Shown: positions 1 through 11,037 of the stretch, one piece after another
How positions within the stretch are numbered: the first letter of the stretch is position 1
Layout: each line of letters starts with the position of its first letter
Program-made: the position numbers and the translations under genes
NCBI GenBank assembly: GCA_023014485.1
Contig: JAJOZX010005796.1
Location: forward strand, 246,780-310,779
Length of the DNA stretch: 64,000 bases
Direction of reading: 5' to 3'
Origin: Bathynomus jamesi
Lineage: Eukaryota > Arthropoda > Malacostraca > Isopoda > Cirolanidae
Notes under the pieces: model-generated
What the model saw: only the letters and a program-made list of their open reading frames with translations
What the model was told of the DNA's origin: nothing
Databases searched by the model: none

Positions 1-24
1 CTACTATCTGGGAGTCCTGCGTGG

Positions 25-59
25 TCAGTCGACCGCAGTAAGCCCGAGAGATCAGACGT
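25..59 (+). promoter_or_regulatory. Inr + DPE core promoter of right-arm cassette (copy C)
   Basis: An arthropod-type initiator TCAGTC lies at 25-30, putting A+1 at 27. AGACGT follows at 54-59, exactly +28 to +33, which fits the downstream promoter element consensus. Copy A has the same pair at the same spacing (33052 and 33081). No TATA box is seen at the expected place. Part of the DPE segment is repeated at 65-79. Confidence 0.5.
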
Positions 60-84
60 GTATTCAGATCAGACGTGTATTCAA

Positions 85-671
85 ATGGCTACCTTTAATA
101 TTGCTTGTACAACGTTTACGAAATGGTATTCAGTAAAGTGCCAGGATGTGGTGGATACCGAAAAACTTCATATTCATCCCTCCTATGCCTCTTTTAAAAA
201 CACATTGGATTGTGCGAAGTTCCAAGATGTACAAATACTCTACGGATGTTCTGGTGAGACCGTTGAAGGCTTTCGTTGCACAGACGATGTGCTGAAGTAT
301 ACTGCAGAGCTAACTTTATAAAGTCTCACATACACCGTGAAGTAAAAAGAAACAACGCGTGCAGAAGAGAAGCAGCAGGTATGGATAATGAGTCTTGCTG
401 ATGGGTGGTGTGACAAGCGGTATTAACGTCATGCTACACCATGTCGATTACTCATACCCTACGACTGGAAATGTGAATCTCGTGATCATGGAAATCTTAA
501 GTATTTTTATCACTATATTAACGTATATCATGAGGTTCGTAGTGAGGTTGTGGCTTAGTGCCCTGCGTGAATTTTTAACAGAGTTTAGACGAGTATCGTT
601 TGATGGGCAGAAAGGAAAAATATGAACATATGTTCCTCTCAAATAGTGCGCCGGAGTGTGGAGATATTTAG
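85..671 (+). pseudogene. Polinton right-arm gene 1, decayed copy
   Basis: This is a broken copy of the 196-aa gene at 33109-33699. It begins with the same MATFNIACTTF start and ends with the same NSAPEC region. Frame is lost near 320, near 345-410 and again after 480, so only an 87-aa N-terminal piece is open. The family is not recognised: there is no signal peptide, membrane segment or known motif. Drift relative to copy A is mostly single-base indels, as expected of a neutrally decaying transposon gene. Confidence 0.75.
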
Positions 672-882
672 TAAAATGTTCCTAGTTCTTATCCAAAATG
701 TCTGGTGCGTAGGCTGGTAGTGATATTCTTGTACCGGTACAACAATTCGACTCGCGGAACAAGCCCATTCACGTATCATCGAGTCAGCCGCCCGTCGAAC
801 CATTCCTGCCTACCTGCGTGCCTCACACGGCTCATAGTTATCTCAGAGCTTGAGCCGAGTGGACGTGCGCTCTTCGAATACG

Positions 883-1168
883 ATGGAACTTCCTTTGAGC
901 AGCATTCTCAACGCCTCGTACGATGTGTCCGTGACGAAATCGTTGCGCGTGTTCAGGCGTAATTCCGGTACCATTAGCTATGTACTGGAAACGGAATGTA
1001 GACCGACAAACAAACGGGTTTATTTAAGTATCGAGGAGATGAATAGAATCTTTGTGATAGTTGAGAAGTGGAGTGAAGATCGTTATAAATACCTGCTAAC
1101 GTAGGTACAAGAAGAGAGCAGATTAGTGACGCACCCTCATACGCCGTTGTATGTACGTTGTGTATAAA
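883..1168 (+). pseudogene. Polinton right-arm gene 2 (PC4-like?), decayed copy
   Basis: Homologous to 34041-34330. The start ATG precedes ELPLSSILNASYDVSVTKSL. This copy is open through the part that is frameshifted in copy A (VYLSIEEMNRIFVIVEKW) but loses frame at about 1087 by a one-base loss, ending in a stop at 1102-1104. The strand-rich first half followed by a helix-like VYLSIEEMNRI segment recalls the PC4/p15 single-strand DNA-binding fold, which is a weak inference by eye. Confidence 0.5.
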
Positions 1169-1197
1169 TAACGATCGGCCGTGCATTGATATACGGT

Positions 1198-1680
1198 TGA
1201 TGTGGAAGAATGCTTCTGATAATAACGCTCTTATTCCTACGCGAAACGTTTCATCCTCGACAGAATGTTTGAAATCGTCGGATTCCGTAAGCTGAAACCT
1301 ATATTAGACGCGCGTGTTACGGACATGCTTTATTTTGATACAGTACTTGAATACGCATACACCGCTCTGCTCGATGGGTTTACCGAGTGTAGGACTGGTG
1401 AGAATGGTCTAGTGCTGGATGTTTATTTAAAAAGTTTAGACTCTTTGAAATACCATGAACTTTGGTACAAAGCAATTGATCGGTACAAGGCTGAGCTCAC
1501 CTACACCGTTCACCCTGAAGAACTATTTCTTTATATAACGCGCAGTTGTCGTAACGATTTAGAAGATTATTTTCAATTGCCGCTTATGTAGCTCACCTAC
1601 ACCGTTCACCCTGAAGACTATTTTTTATATAACACGCGCAGTTGTCGTAACGATTTAGAAGATTATTTCAATTGCCGCTA
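1198..1680 (+). pseudogene. Polinton right-arm gene 3, decayed copy with partial duplication
   Basis: Homologous to the 134-aa gene at 34356-34760. The ORF from 1265 (MFEIVGFRKLKP) is open to 1591, but the start region is frameshifted relative to copy A. The last about 90 bases (about 1498-1588) are then repeated at 1591-1680, so the C-terminal coding segment from LTYTVHP onward is present twice, the second time out of frame. The product is not recognised. It is acidic, rich in Tyr and Leu and probably soluble. Confidence 0.7.
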
Positions 1681-2015
1681 TGTTGAGTGAGTTCACGATT
1701 GAAAAGCTCGAGTCGGTAGAAATAAACCCTCGATTGGAAAAGCGTTCTTTAAACTTGGTTTATAATGTAGCTAACGATGAACTCTTTGTGCGTGCTTTTG
1801 ATTGTATTCTAGACGTGTTTAAAGATGACTTACCAACCGGTTGTAAAGTGGGAACAAAACAGTACTGAACGATATGAAAGCCCTTCATATCGAGTAACAG
1901 GTTTCCCTATACTTTAAGCGTGAAATATTATTAAGCCGCATATACTGCTAATGCAGAGCAATAATGATGTAATTGTAAACTCGATAAACCGAGTTTAGTA
2001 TTTTGAAAAAAAGTG
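1680..2015 (+). pseudogene. Polinton right-arm gene 4, decayed copy
   Basis: Homologous to the 115-aa gene at 34750-35097. It starts MLSEFTIEKLESVEINPRLE, lacks two residues present near the start in copy A, and stops early at 1866-1868 after a one-base change following VGTK. The remaining frame is recognisable to about 2015 (ends in a KKS-like tail). Function unknown. Confidence 0.7.
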
Positions 2016-2019
2016 AATT

Positions 2020-2760
2020 GTATTTATATTTGCTTGACATTTCTCCTGTACTGATTATACGCATATTTCTATTGAAATGTATATTTATTTGAAAAGTATA
2101 TTTATTTTATAAATATATCTCCATAATTGTGTTGTGGGATATTCTCCTGTACTGTTATGTACATATTTCTATTGAAGGTGTATTTATTTGAAATGTATAT
2201 TTTATTTTATATATCACCATAATTGTGTGTATATATTTCTGTTATATGCATATTCCTCAAATGTATATTATTTTCTATATATTATATAACAATGATGCAA
2301 TGTTGTTTATTGTTATGCCTTCTACTACCGGTATTCGAAAAATATAATAATGCATACAACGGTATTGCGGTATCTGGCAATATTTAAGCCTTCTAAGCCA
2401 ACTGCTGATTATGCGTATATAATAATATGTATACAATAATACTGCTAAAAAGAGGTATCTGGCAATATTTAGCCTTCTAAGCCAACTGGCTGATTAGGAG
2501 TCTATAATAGTGTATACATGGTATCTGGCAACTCTGTCTTCGATTAAATGAATACATGGCGCTATCTGCAACTCATTTACAGCCAACTGGCTGATTAGGC
2601 GTATATAATAATAATGTATACAATAATACTGCTAAAAAGAGGTATCTGACAACCATTTACAGCCAACTGGCTGATTAGGAGTCTATAATAATGTATACAA
2701 TGGTATCGCGGTATCTGGCAACTCAAGCCATTTACGCCAACTGGCTGATTAGGAGCCTAT
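2020..2760 (+). repeat. AT-rich tail and 80-120 bp tandem units inside Polinton C
   Basis: Positions 2038-2300 are AT-rich, with recurring phrases such as TATTTCT, CTCCTGTACTG and ATATATCTCCATAATTGTG that also occur at 35280-35480 in copy A. From about 2330 to 2760, roughly five degenerate units share TATCTGGCAA, GCCAACTGGCTGATTAGG and TATAATAATGTATACAA. There is no coding potential. The units run directly into the terminal inverted repeat. Confidence 0.7.
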
Positions 2761-3062
2761 AAAACAACGCCAACTCGGCTGAAGTCTTAATGTGCACTTG
2801 GCTCCTGCCAGGTGAACACCTCTCCTCCTCCTTTCTCTTGGGGGATAACGCCGCCTCCAAGTTTTCCCCCACCCCCCTTTGCAACACCCCACCCCCTTTG
2901 CAACAGCCCCTCCCCCACTTTGCAACAACCCCACCCCCTTTGCAACGGCCCCACTCCCCTTTGCAACAACCCCACCCCCTGCAACAACCCCCACCCCCTT
3001 TGCAACCTTGCATAATAAACCTGCAACATTCTTGCACTCTCCCTTTTTGCGGCTATACTACT
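2740..3062 (+). repeat. Right terminal inverted repeat of Polinton C with CCCCTTTGCAAC minisatellite
   Basis: This segment occurs four times in the window: here, at 35750-36104, and inverted at 23641-24090 and 53327-53610. It holds the conserved GCCAGGTGAACACCTCTCC and GGGGGATAACGCCGCC blocks, then 8-9 degenerate units of CCCCACCCCCTTTGCAACA, then GGCTATACTACT at the tip. ORFs rich in Cys-Lys-Gly or Pro-Leu-Gln read from the minisatellite are not treated as genes. Confidence 0.85.
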
Positions 3063-3099
3063 GGCATCGGTATCGGCACTTTTTCATGGAATCAGCACC

Positions 3100-3500
3100 T
3101 GTTAAATTTTGGAATCGGTGCATCACTACTTTGAACTCTATGACCACTCAAACAACAGTGGAAAGTGGAAAGAAAGAATGAGTCGTGTTCCCAAATTGAA
3201 GACTAGACTCGGAACATCCTCAACCCCAAAGGAAAATAGTTTGTTGAGAGAGGACCCGGGATTATTCAACCAGCTGGCCAAAGAACTAAGAAACAAGACG
3301 GGTGTCGCGGTGGATATCTTCAAAAGAAGACTAGACACCTGGCTCAGAACAATTCCAGATTAACCGGGCGTACTTGGCTATGCGAGGTGGAGAACGTAAG
3401 AAACCGACTCTTTACTTCACCAGGTCAACTCAAGAGGAGGGGGCAACAAGCTTGACCTTCGTGAAATGAGGAATTATCGCACGGAACATTTGGAAGGTTA
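3100..3500 (+). mobile_element. LINE 3' end fragment
   Basis: The frame at 3109-3363 encodes a peptide ending in IFKRRLDTWLRTIPD, the usual extreme C-terminus of a reverse-transcriptase ORF in several arthropod LINEs (a conserved LFNQLAKELRN stretch, then a short helix and a stop). A related C-terminus lies at 5490-5723, so the two are copies of one family. The tail with GGCAACAAGCTTGACCTTCGTG recurs at 12710-12790. Confidence 0.65.
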
Positions 3501-4565
3501 TATATATAGTTTATAACAGGCATGCGCTCTTGGAAAAAGAAAGAGAAAATGTTAAAGACAGTGTATCTTTCTTTGAGGCATTTGATTTAATTGAATTTAA
3601 CTGTTATTTGAAAGCAACAGGGCAACATAAAGAAAACAAATATGACAAAAATACAAGCTAGGCGGGTTATATATATATAAACGAGTTATGCTGATACAGG
3701 AGATAACAGAAAATACCAGAAAAAATAACTGCGACAACATTAAAAGACATTACACATACTGAAGAAAGAAGCAAATCTGGGGTTTTTAACCTAAATTCCA
3801 AGACCATAAATTGGGAAGCAAACAGATCACACATGGCCCAAATAGAGTGGAGAACAGTTTAAGAATAAAACAACTGAAGAAATGCTAACAACCTTGGAAG
3901 AAAAGACGCTGAGAATTTTAGAAAAATATGTTACGAAAGCACAGTCAAAAGGAGAGGAACTGGCTAGAGAGGCAAAAGAGAAGAATATTCCGCGAAAGAA
4001 GGAGAGTAGCGGCGAAGTTAGCTAATTGCAGAGACAACAATGCCAAGGAAGTAATACAAGAAAAACTGGAAAGTATTAAGAGGGAAATACAAACCCTGAT
4101 TAAGGGTCATAGAGAGAGAAGAGAAAAAGGCGGTAGAAGCAGTAAAGGAAAATCCAAAATACTTCCACAGCTATGCGAAAAGGAAAACAAAGACGCGCGC
4201 CACTATCGGGCCCTTAAGGAAAGGAAATAATGAACTAACGGACGAGCTAAAAGAAATATGTGAAATATTGAGAGCCCAGTATGAATGGGTCTTTAGTACT
4301 CCAAAAACTGACAAAGCGACACACGACATAGATGCAGTCTTTAAAAGAGAAATTGCAAGGAGATTATATAACAGACTTTGATTTTACCTCAGAAGATGTA
4401 GCGAGGGCTATAGGACAAATAAATCACATTCAGTTGCAGGGCCCGACAAATGGAACGCATTATTGATTAAAAACTGTAAAAATTAAATAGCTACACCCTT
4501 GTACTGGCTATGGAGAAGATCCCTAGACACTGGGGAAATATCGAGCATCTTGAAAAGAGCAAACA

Positions 4566-5308
4566 TTGTTCCTATATTACAAAAATCAACACGGATTCCG
4601 ATCAGGAAGATCATGCCTATCACAACTTATAGAGCGCTATAAGAATATCCTAGATGCACTGGAAGGCAATGAAAACTACGATGTCATACACACGGATTTT
4701 GCTAAAGCTTTCGACAAATGTGATCATAGTATAATAGCACATAAAATGAAACATATGGGAATAACAGGCAAAGTAGAAAAATGATCTACAACTTCCTCAG
4801 AGAACGTCCACAGGTCGTCAAAATTCAAAGTATATTATCATCAGAATCAGAAGTACGCAGCTCAGTACCACAAGGTACAGTACTGGCCCCACTCCTGTTC
4901 ATTATCATGCTAGCAGACATAGACAGTGAAATAAACAGCAACAGTATAGTAACATCCTTTGCAGACGATACAAAGATCAGCAGAAAAATGAGCGATGCAA
5001 ATGAGGTGGAGACCTTGCAGAGGGACACGAACAAAATATACAAATGGTCAGAAGACAACAACATGACATTTAAAACCGAGAAATTTCAGCTCTTGAGATA
5101 TGGTAGAAATTATGAACTTAAACAGACTGCATATTATGCTCCAGATAGAAAGAAAATTCAGAAAGCACGAAAGCGATCGATTTTGGGGGTAATAATGATC
5201 GATAAACAAAACAAAAGAAGTCGCAGGACAGGTACTAAGAACGTTCAAAAGAAGGGACAAGACAGTGATGATTTCCCTGTTGAAAACACTGATCATACCA
5301 AAACTTGA
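4566..5308 (+). pseudogene. LINE reverse transcriptase core (broken)
   Basis: RT motifs appear in order over two overlapping frames: QHGFRSGRSCLSQLIE, the first catalytic Asp in HTDFAKAFDKCDH, SSVPQGTVLAPLLF and the catalytic FADDTK box. The frame changes at 4781-4784. The thumb region after about 5100 degrades. The product would copy its own RNA into DNA at a nicked target, but this copy cannot make an intact protein. Confidence 0.8.
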
Positions 5309-5489
5309 ATACTACTCAGTTTTCACGTCCTCAATAAAAAGGAAGAAATTAATAAACTAGAGAAACGTAGAGACATTTCACAGCTAAGACTGATGGCTGC
5401 AAAGAACTCAACTACTGGGAAAGACTACGTAAACTAAACCTATACTCCCTGGAAAGAAGAGGAGGTACACCATAATCTACACGTGGGAA

Positions 5490-5723
5490 ATGATGGAAAA
5501 ACTGGTACCAAACCTCAAACTAAACCCAATTACCATCCAAACAACACTGGAAAATAGTAAAGGCAAAATGTATAGTATTCCCAAATTAAAGGCCCGACAA
5601 GGGAGCTCTTCAACACTGAAGGAAAATAGCTTGGTTGCCAGAGGGCCAAGACTTTTTAATCAGCTTCCAAACGACCTCAGAATCGTTACAAAAATCAAAG
5701 TTGAAGTCTTCAAAGAAGGCTAG
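5490..5723 (+). pseudogene. LINE ORF2 C-terminal fragment
   Basis: The peptide contains KARQGSSSTLKENSLVARG and RLFNQLPNDLR, matching the fragment at 3180-3363 in order and spacing. Beyond the stop, the other frames still read a recognisable tail (TVPDEP-like) to about 5760. It is the 3' part of the LINE that begins near 3530. Confidence 0.65.
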
Positions 5724-5949
5724 CTGCCTGGCTCAAGACGGTGCCAGATGAGCCGTGTGTACCTGGCTATGTGAGGTGGAGAGCGCAAGAGAGCAACTCG
5801 CTCCTCCACCAAACCAGGCCTAGAGGCGGGGCCACCAGCTGGGCCTTCGTGTTCAGAGAGACCAAGACACGAAACTTCAACGAGGTTTAAAGAGGTGTGT
5901 ATACTATATATACACACTGTATATTATATATACACAGTAATGATGCAAT

Positions 5950-7730
5950 GTTTTAATCATAAAGGAAAGAGGACGAACTAAGATAAAGACATAGTATTAG
6001 ATCAATGCATGTAGATAGAACAGTGTTAGAGAGAGACGAATAATACATTACATAATACAGTTGATAATAATAAGAAATAGCTACTCATTACGTATATTAA
6101 CGTAGAATGCCTGCAAAATAACAAGCATGGGTGTGTATGGTCATAACTGGTTAATGGTTATTAAATGTTCATTGGCCAGCAAAAAATAGCGGCTGGTTTC
6201 ATTATTTGACCGTAATAGTCGTTAAGAATGTTAATTAACACCACATATAACTGAATTTAATTATTCGGCACCTTTTAATTTCATCTGCGTTCACTAAATG
6301 TCTGTAACGCTACTTCTTCGTCGGAGTGTTGGATGACTGGATTTTTGGTCAATCTAGATGTAGCGGTTTTCAGTCGGAGGCAGTTGTTATGCCCGCTGAG
6401 GCAAGCTCGTGGGATCATCAGAAAAGGAAACGCTCGACTTTGTTGGTCGGGCATTTGGAGCCAATGAGGGGACCTGCTTGCCGATTGTCGATTATGATGG
6501 TCACCAGAATTTGTCTTGAAACTTTGAAATGCTTGAAATGTTCCGAATTTTCGGGCTTGGGCGGGTGTTGCATGCTAGCTGTTGGCAATTTAACCATACA
6601 GTGTGCCTTCAATAATCTTTGACACCTACAAGAGAAATCCTACCACAATGAAGCTCATTTACGATTCTAAATGACAATTAGCTTATTTTTATTTATTTAT
6701 TAATTTTTTTAATTGGTCTTTGGCCAAAGGGTTGCAGCCCTTTGTGTCCCTCTCTCCACCACGATTCCTTTACCATTTACTCTGCGAGCTTCTCCAATGA
6801 ATTTATAGTTACTGTGTGGTCATTCATTCCCGCCAAATTTCAAAAAAGGTCGTCTATTGTGCTGGTTGTAAGAGTTTTAAAACATGAAGCGTCACCCACA
6901 GCCTTAACAAGTGTTAGTGATTTTATTCTCGAAGTAAATTGTCGGCTTGATCGCTGAAGGGTGTTGGAAATTAGTTGAGTCAAATTCTCGTATTCAGGAT
7001 CTCTGAATGAAGTAAAAAAATGAACGAATCCAGAGAGGCCTACTTAATATGAATCGTGAAATAGTTTACTGAACTCCCCGTGGGGATAATAAGGCATTAA
7101 GGCATGATAGAGCTTTTTTGGGTCAACTGAACCTTTTTTGATCGCGAGCCCAGAACCATATTTCCAAAAACCAAAGGCCGCATTTTCGAGAAAACTTTTG
7201 GTCACACTTTTGAAGTTAACTTAGTAAAAAAACTTGCCCCAAAGAATTTTTCCTCGTACTCGCAAGTACAGAAATCAATTGGGAACAATCGTAAAAAATA
7301 TCGCATTACCGTGAGAAAATGGTGTGTTTCTGACAAATTTTCTTTTATTAAATTTGTTTGTCTCATTATTATGAGAAGAGATTTGCGTTTCGGAAACAAA
7401 TTTAGAAAAAATATTTTTTTAGCTGCGGAAAATGAACTTAGCTGGCTTGAATGAAGCGTGAAACTGATCTCATTAAAGGAAAGTCTTTTTGCACAAGCAT
7501 TTAATCGCATCCACAATCTTATCTCTGTTACAAATTTCACATTGTCGTGTGTAATTCCGTACAGGAGCGACAATGCTTGATTGAGGCGAAATTCCTGAAA
7601 AATCTTTGAATGTATTATGTATTATTTTCAAGGTTTTTCCATCTTTTTTTATGCAGTCAGGAGGGGCCAAGCGAATGCCCGCAAAAGCGCTGCCCCCTCC
7701 ACCACCATAGAAGAGAGAGCCAAAATCAAG
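5950..7730. other. No recognisable gene
   Basis: AT-rich sequence with short open frames only. The longest, 98 aa at 6326-6622 (+) and 123 aa at 7202-7573 (-), show no motif, no codon periodicity I can judge and no homology to other parts of the window. They are probably chance frames or very old repeat remnants. Confidence 0.5.
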
Positions 7731-7734
7731 GTCC

Positions 7735-8206
7735 AGGTTTTCGAGATGCCTAGACACTCTACGTTTGACAGTTTGGAGTCGTAGACAGGGGCAAAGATGG
7801 AATGAGGAAGAGTGTTCCAGAGTTCATCGGTTGAGTAGATAAAAGATTGAAAATACCGACTAACCGTTGCGTTAGAGAGTTGGACGGAAAAGGAATAAGA
7901 AAATGTAGAAAGTATGGTGCTGCGTGCTTGCCTTAATAAAGGAGGAGGCATGCAATTAAAAAGTTCAGAAGAGCAGTGTCCGTTATAATAGCGATAGTAA
8001 AGAGAGAGAGTGAGGCAACATTGCGGCGAAGAGAGAGGGAATGAAAAAAAAGTCAGTAAGAGGCAGGGAACTGATTTGACGAAAAGCCTTTGATTCCACC
8101 CGGTCAAGTACGGCTGTGTGGGTTGAGCCAGGAGATCAACTGCGGCGGCCATAGCGAAAATAAGACCTGTTCTCTGTTGGCCTACTTCGATCGGTGTAAT
8201 GACCAT
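7735..8206 (-). pseudogene. LINE reverse-transcriptase C-terminal fragment
   Basis: The minus-strand frame contains LYYRYYNGHCSSELFNCMPP and later SFIYSTDELWNTLPHSIF. These are the conserved C-terminal motifs of a jockey/RTE-type LINE protein common in crustaceans (short-loop YYHG..SSEL, then SFI..T..LWN.LP). The sequence upstream of the tyrosine-rich motif has drifted. No stop-free RT core is present, so this is a 5'-truncated dead copy. Confidence 0.65.
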
Positions 8207-8278
8207 TCGATCTACTGTATAAGGATCTCGGCAAGAATCGCCCGCCTCTTTCCGATCTCTCCTGCCGAAGGAATGTAG

Positions 8279-8753
8279 CAGGCATGGAATAATTGTAATT
8301 TGTAATTGTAATTGATTGTAATTAACTAAATTTTTAAAGTAATTGCTGTGTAATTATAATGACTAACTAAAAATGTAATTATAATTGAAATCAATTACAT
8401 TCAGGGTGACAATGAGAATGAACTCGATGAACATTGAACAATTCATCTGATATTACAGTACATTGACTGCTAACTGAACTGTGGTTTACTGTAAATACGT
8501 GTTCAAATAGAATAATATTCACACTATGAGTATGGAAATAAAAAGTTAAGGTTGTAAATGAATGGTAGACTTTCCTTTCTTTTCCTTTCATTTATATTAG
8601 GTGTTTCTATAAGTAATTGTAATCAATTACTTTTCAATGTAATTGTAAATGCAATCAATTACATTTGCCAACTGCAGTAATTGTAGTTGAGTATATGCAA
8701 CGTAATTGTAATTGTAACCAATTATTTTTTTTACTGTAATTGCCCCATACCTG
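8279..8753. mobile_element. hAT-type MITE with 8-bp target duplication
   Basis: The ends are inverted: CAGGCATGGAATAATT at 8279 and, inverted at the right end, CAGGTATGGGGCAATT. They are flanked by a perfect 8-bp duplication GAATGTAG (8271-8278 and 8754-8761), the size produced by hAT transposases. The arms hold many copies of GTAATTGTAATT, typical subterminal repeats. No transposase is encoded over 475 bp, so it must have moved with enzyme supplied elsewhere. Confidence 0.85.
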
Positions 8754-8807
8754 GAATGTAGATCAGAGTCACCAATACCGTCCGTCATAATTTCTACCAT
8801 ACGTGCT

Positions 8808-10569
8808 TTAATTTCTTTCGTTTCTTTCGCACGTTTCTGTCTCGCATTTCTCTCCTCTTCTCGCGCCTTTACACAATCTAAATTTCATGTATTCAGGGCA
8901 ATCTTTCGCTATATGCCCGTATGAATGACACGCGAAGCAACGCTGGGGTCTAGTTTCATTTACTGATAGTGGACCTGTTGCATTAATCAACGAATGGCAT
9001 GCGATGCAACAATGTGTTTCCGATTCATTTATCGACATTGAATTTATCGCATTTACCAATCTGTCATTTGAATCTGCTACGCACAGTACATTAAGAATCG
9101 GATCTAATCTCAAGTCTGTTTTTAGTCTTCTAATTTTGGAATAAAGGTCTTTGCTGAAGGACTCGTAGTCCTTCCACATATGAGGTGGGATTGAGTTCAT
9201 GATTCACTTTGTGAAATGTAAAATCTACAGTATGTCTAACTTTCGCAGTATAGTTGGCCTGTCTGATTTTAAATGTGTAAGGTTACGTTTGATCCGGAAG
9301 ATGAAAGTGGCGCAAGACTCATTTTCTCGCCAAAAGTCGCGCTCAATTTTTAATAGCCTAGATTTAATTTCTTTATCACTATTTAAGGGGGGATCTAGGG
9401 GAGGGGAGGGTCGGCGACGTCTGGACCCCTCCTCAATGTCTTGCAAGTGCCCTTTTTTCAAGTGCAAGTGCCCTGTTTGAATGATGTGTATGCCTCTGAA
9501 AACAAATTTTGTTTTTGTAGATAAATCATGGTTATTTTATTTTATTCAAATTCTATTTTCAGTCTTTATCCGTATACATTGTACTTCCAAATTTGTAGTT
9601 GTAATGGTTTTCATAGGTGCAGCCAGTACTGGTGTAACCGCATCACTATTTTTGTCTTCATCTTATTCTAATAGTTCTTTTAATTGGCAAGATATTTGTA
9701 ATTGTTTGAAAAATTTTCTGTGATAACTGTTGTACCCAAATTAGAATTTTATTTTGTATCATATGTGAATGAGACTGATTTAATAAAACAATACAACTGA
9801 TTTTACACTCACTCATTGGTAGTTTGTTTCAAGAAATTTTTTTTACTACTGTGCCCTTTTTATTTTAAGGGGTGCCCTTTTTTCTTTGGATCCCCCTTTA
9901 TTGAAATGTCTAGACCCGCCGTTGCTATTCCTCGAGAATAAGTCAGAAAGTACTCGCTTAAAACTAACCTACGATTGATGCTGTTCTTGTTAAGTCAATT
10001 AAAATTTGTTTCGCGGAATAAATTGGGCATTTTACCGCTAGCCTAACCATTAAAGTCTCAGAATTTGGGATTCTTTCCAGAATAAGCCTTTCAATTTCCG
10101 CGATGAACGTGTGTAAAGGGACGTAGGCCCCAACCTGAATTCCTGACTTAACGACATCTGAAAGTATTTTAATTTGTTTTATTTCCATCTCTACGGAGGT
10201 ATTGGGTTGTAATGAACTACATTATTTAAATTTACGGATGTGTCTTTAGAGATGTGCCTGTTTATCCCCAGTGAGCTATTTAAATTTATGACGTCTTTAG
10301 GGATGGACCTACTGATCTTCACTGAAATATTTAAATTTATAGGGCTTGACAGAGCCGCTAAAGGGGTTTGTGCTATGGTCAAAGATAAATGGGGCTGATG
10401 GAAATTTAATATAATTATGAGCTTTCATTGTGGAAGAACTCTCTACTAAGGGAGGTGTAATAGATTTAGGATTGTCAAGGCCTATTTTGCACTGGCTATT
10501 GTTGTCTACTTGATATTTAAGTTCGTCGAAAGACGCAGACCGTTGTAGTCCTTTGGCGCTTGTAGTCAC
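8808..10569 (-). pseudogene. Decayed gag-like gene with CCHC zinc knuckle
   Basis: The minus-strand pieces read from 10569 down. There is an N-terminal segment (to about 10309), a middle segment (10188-9964), then after an inserted MITE a segment rich in RLLKIERDFW (9380-9225) and finally a piece to 8808. The last holds a retroviral zinc knuckle CFACHSYGHIAKDC (CX2CX4HX4C), preceded by a degenerate CX2C-containing segment. This is the nucleocapsid signature of LTR-retrotransposon Gag. No pol follows on the same strand, so the piece is orphaned. Confidence 0.65.
9384..9924. mobile_element. MITE with hAT-like GGCGGATCTAG ends inserted in gag
   Basis: The left end AAGGGGGGATCTAGG and the inverted right end CAACGGCGGGTCTAGA are similar and resemble the CAGTGGCGGATCTAG termini of many hAT MITEs. 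The segment interrupts the gag frame. An 8-bp duplication is only partly preserved (CTATT shared). Inside, the phrase AGTGCCCTTTTT recurs near both ends. The plus-strand ORFs within are short and unremarkable. Confidence 0.5.
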
Positions 10570-11030
10570 TATCCCCTCCTGGCTTCGGAAGACCTCTTTT
10601 CTTCATGGGCGTGCCCCTCCAGATGAAGCAAGCGGTCGACCGCGCTGTCCAAGCTCGAGGTGATAGGCGCGAGATTGCAGATTATAACTTGCACTTTTAA
10701 TGGATGAGTTCGTTACCCGCTCGATGCAAGTGGAATAATCCCACACTGGATGACACCACTAATACAAATTGGTAGAGTGGATGAGTGCTTGAATAAGGGC
10801 AGTGGGTTGGATTAATGAGAGGGGGTCACCTGTTGCAAACTGGCGCCGATTAATGAATTCGCAAAAGGTTGGTAGCGAATAACACCGATGAGGGGAGTTC
10901 AAAGAAATTCACAGATTTTACATTTATTTATGGCAGATAAAATCTGTCCCCGACTTGTAGGCTCCTCTAGGGAAGGAGACTGGGAAAAGGGTAACATATT
11001 TCTAAGCCCTCGTTGGTTTATCGCACGTAT
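10570..11030. other. No recognisable gene
   Basis: Moderate-GC sequence upstream of the gag-like frame on its strand. It could be the 5' leader or LTR of the gag element, but I see no paired LTR, TG...CA ends or primer-binding site that I trust. Confidence 0.4.
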
Positions 11031-11037
11031 GTACAGC

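Larger units (their letters stand above)
1..3062 (+). mobile_element. Polinton copy C, right end (truncated by window start)
   Basis: This is the right arm of a Polinton/Maverick-type element. Positions 1-2015 are a decayed copy of the arm at 33031-35097 in Polinton A, with the same gene order and the same promoter. The right terminus is read at 3062, because GGCTATACTACT there matches the right end of copy A and is the inverse of the left ends at 23641 and 53327. The next six bases, GGCATC (3063-3068), would be its target duplication; the partner lies before the window. All four right-arm genes carry stops or frameshifts, so this copy is older or less constrained than copy A. Confidence 0.85.
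3530..5950 (+). mobile_element. Degenerate LINE (non-LTR retrotransposon), ORF2 remnants
   Basis: A single decayed element is visible as collinear pieces. A highly charged linker at 3928-4230 is typical of the segment between endonuclease and reverse transcriptase. The RT core is at 4566-5308, and the C-terminus is at 5490-5723 followed by a TATA-rich tail to about 5935. No endonuclease domain is recognised upstream. Many frameshifts and stops separate the pieces. The family looks CR1/jockey-like, but I cannot assign a clade with certainty. Confidence 0.7.

Noticed and set aside
2732..3037. Overlapping Gly/Cys/Lys-rich and Pro-rich ORFs, also at 23682-24077, 35749-36063 and 53179-53621
   Set aside because: They are translations of the CCCCTTTGCAAC minisatellite in the Polinton ends; all frames are open because the unit lacks stops, and composition follows the repeat.
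7202..7573. 123-aa minus-strand ORF as a host gene
   Set aside because: No motif, low-complexity Phe/Lys-rich composition and AT-rich context; no supporting repeat copy or splice signal.
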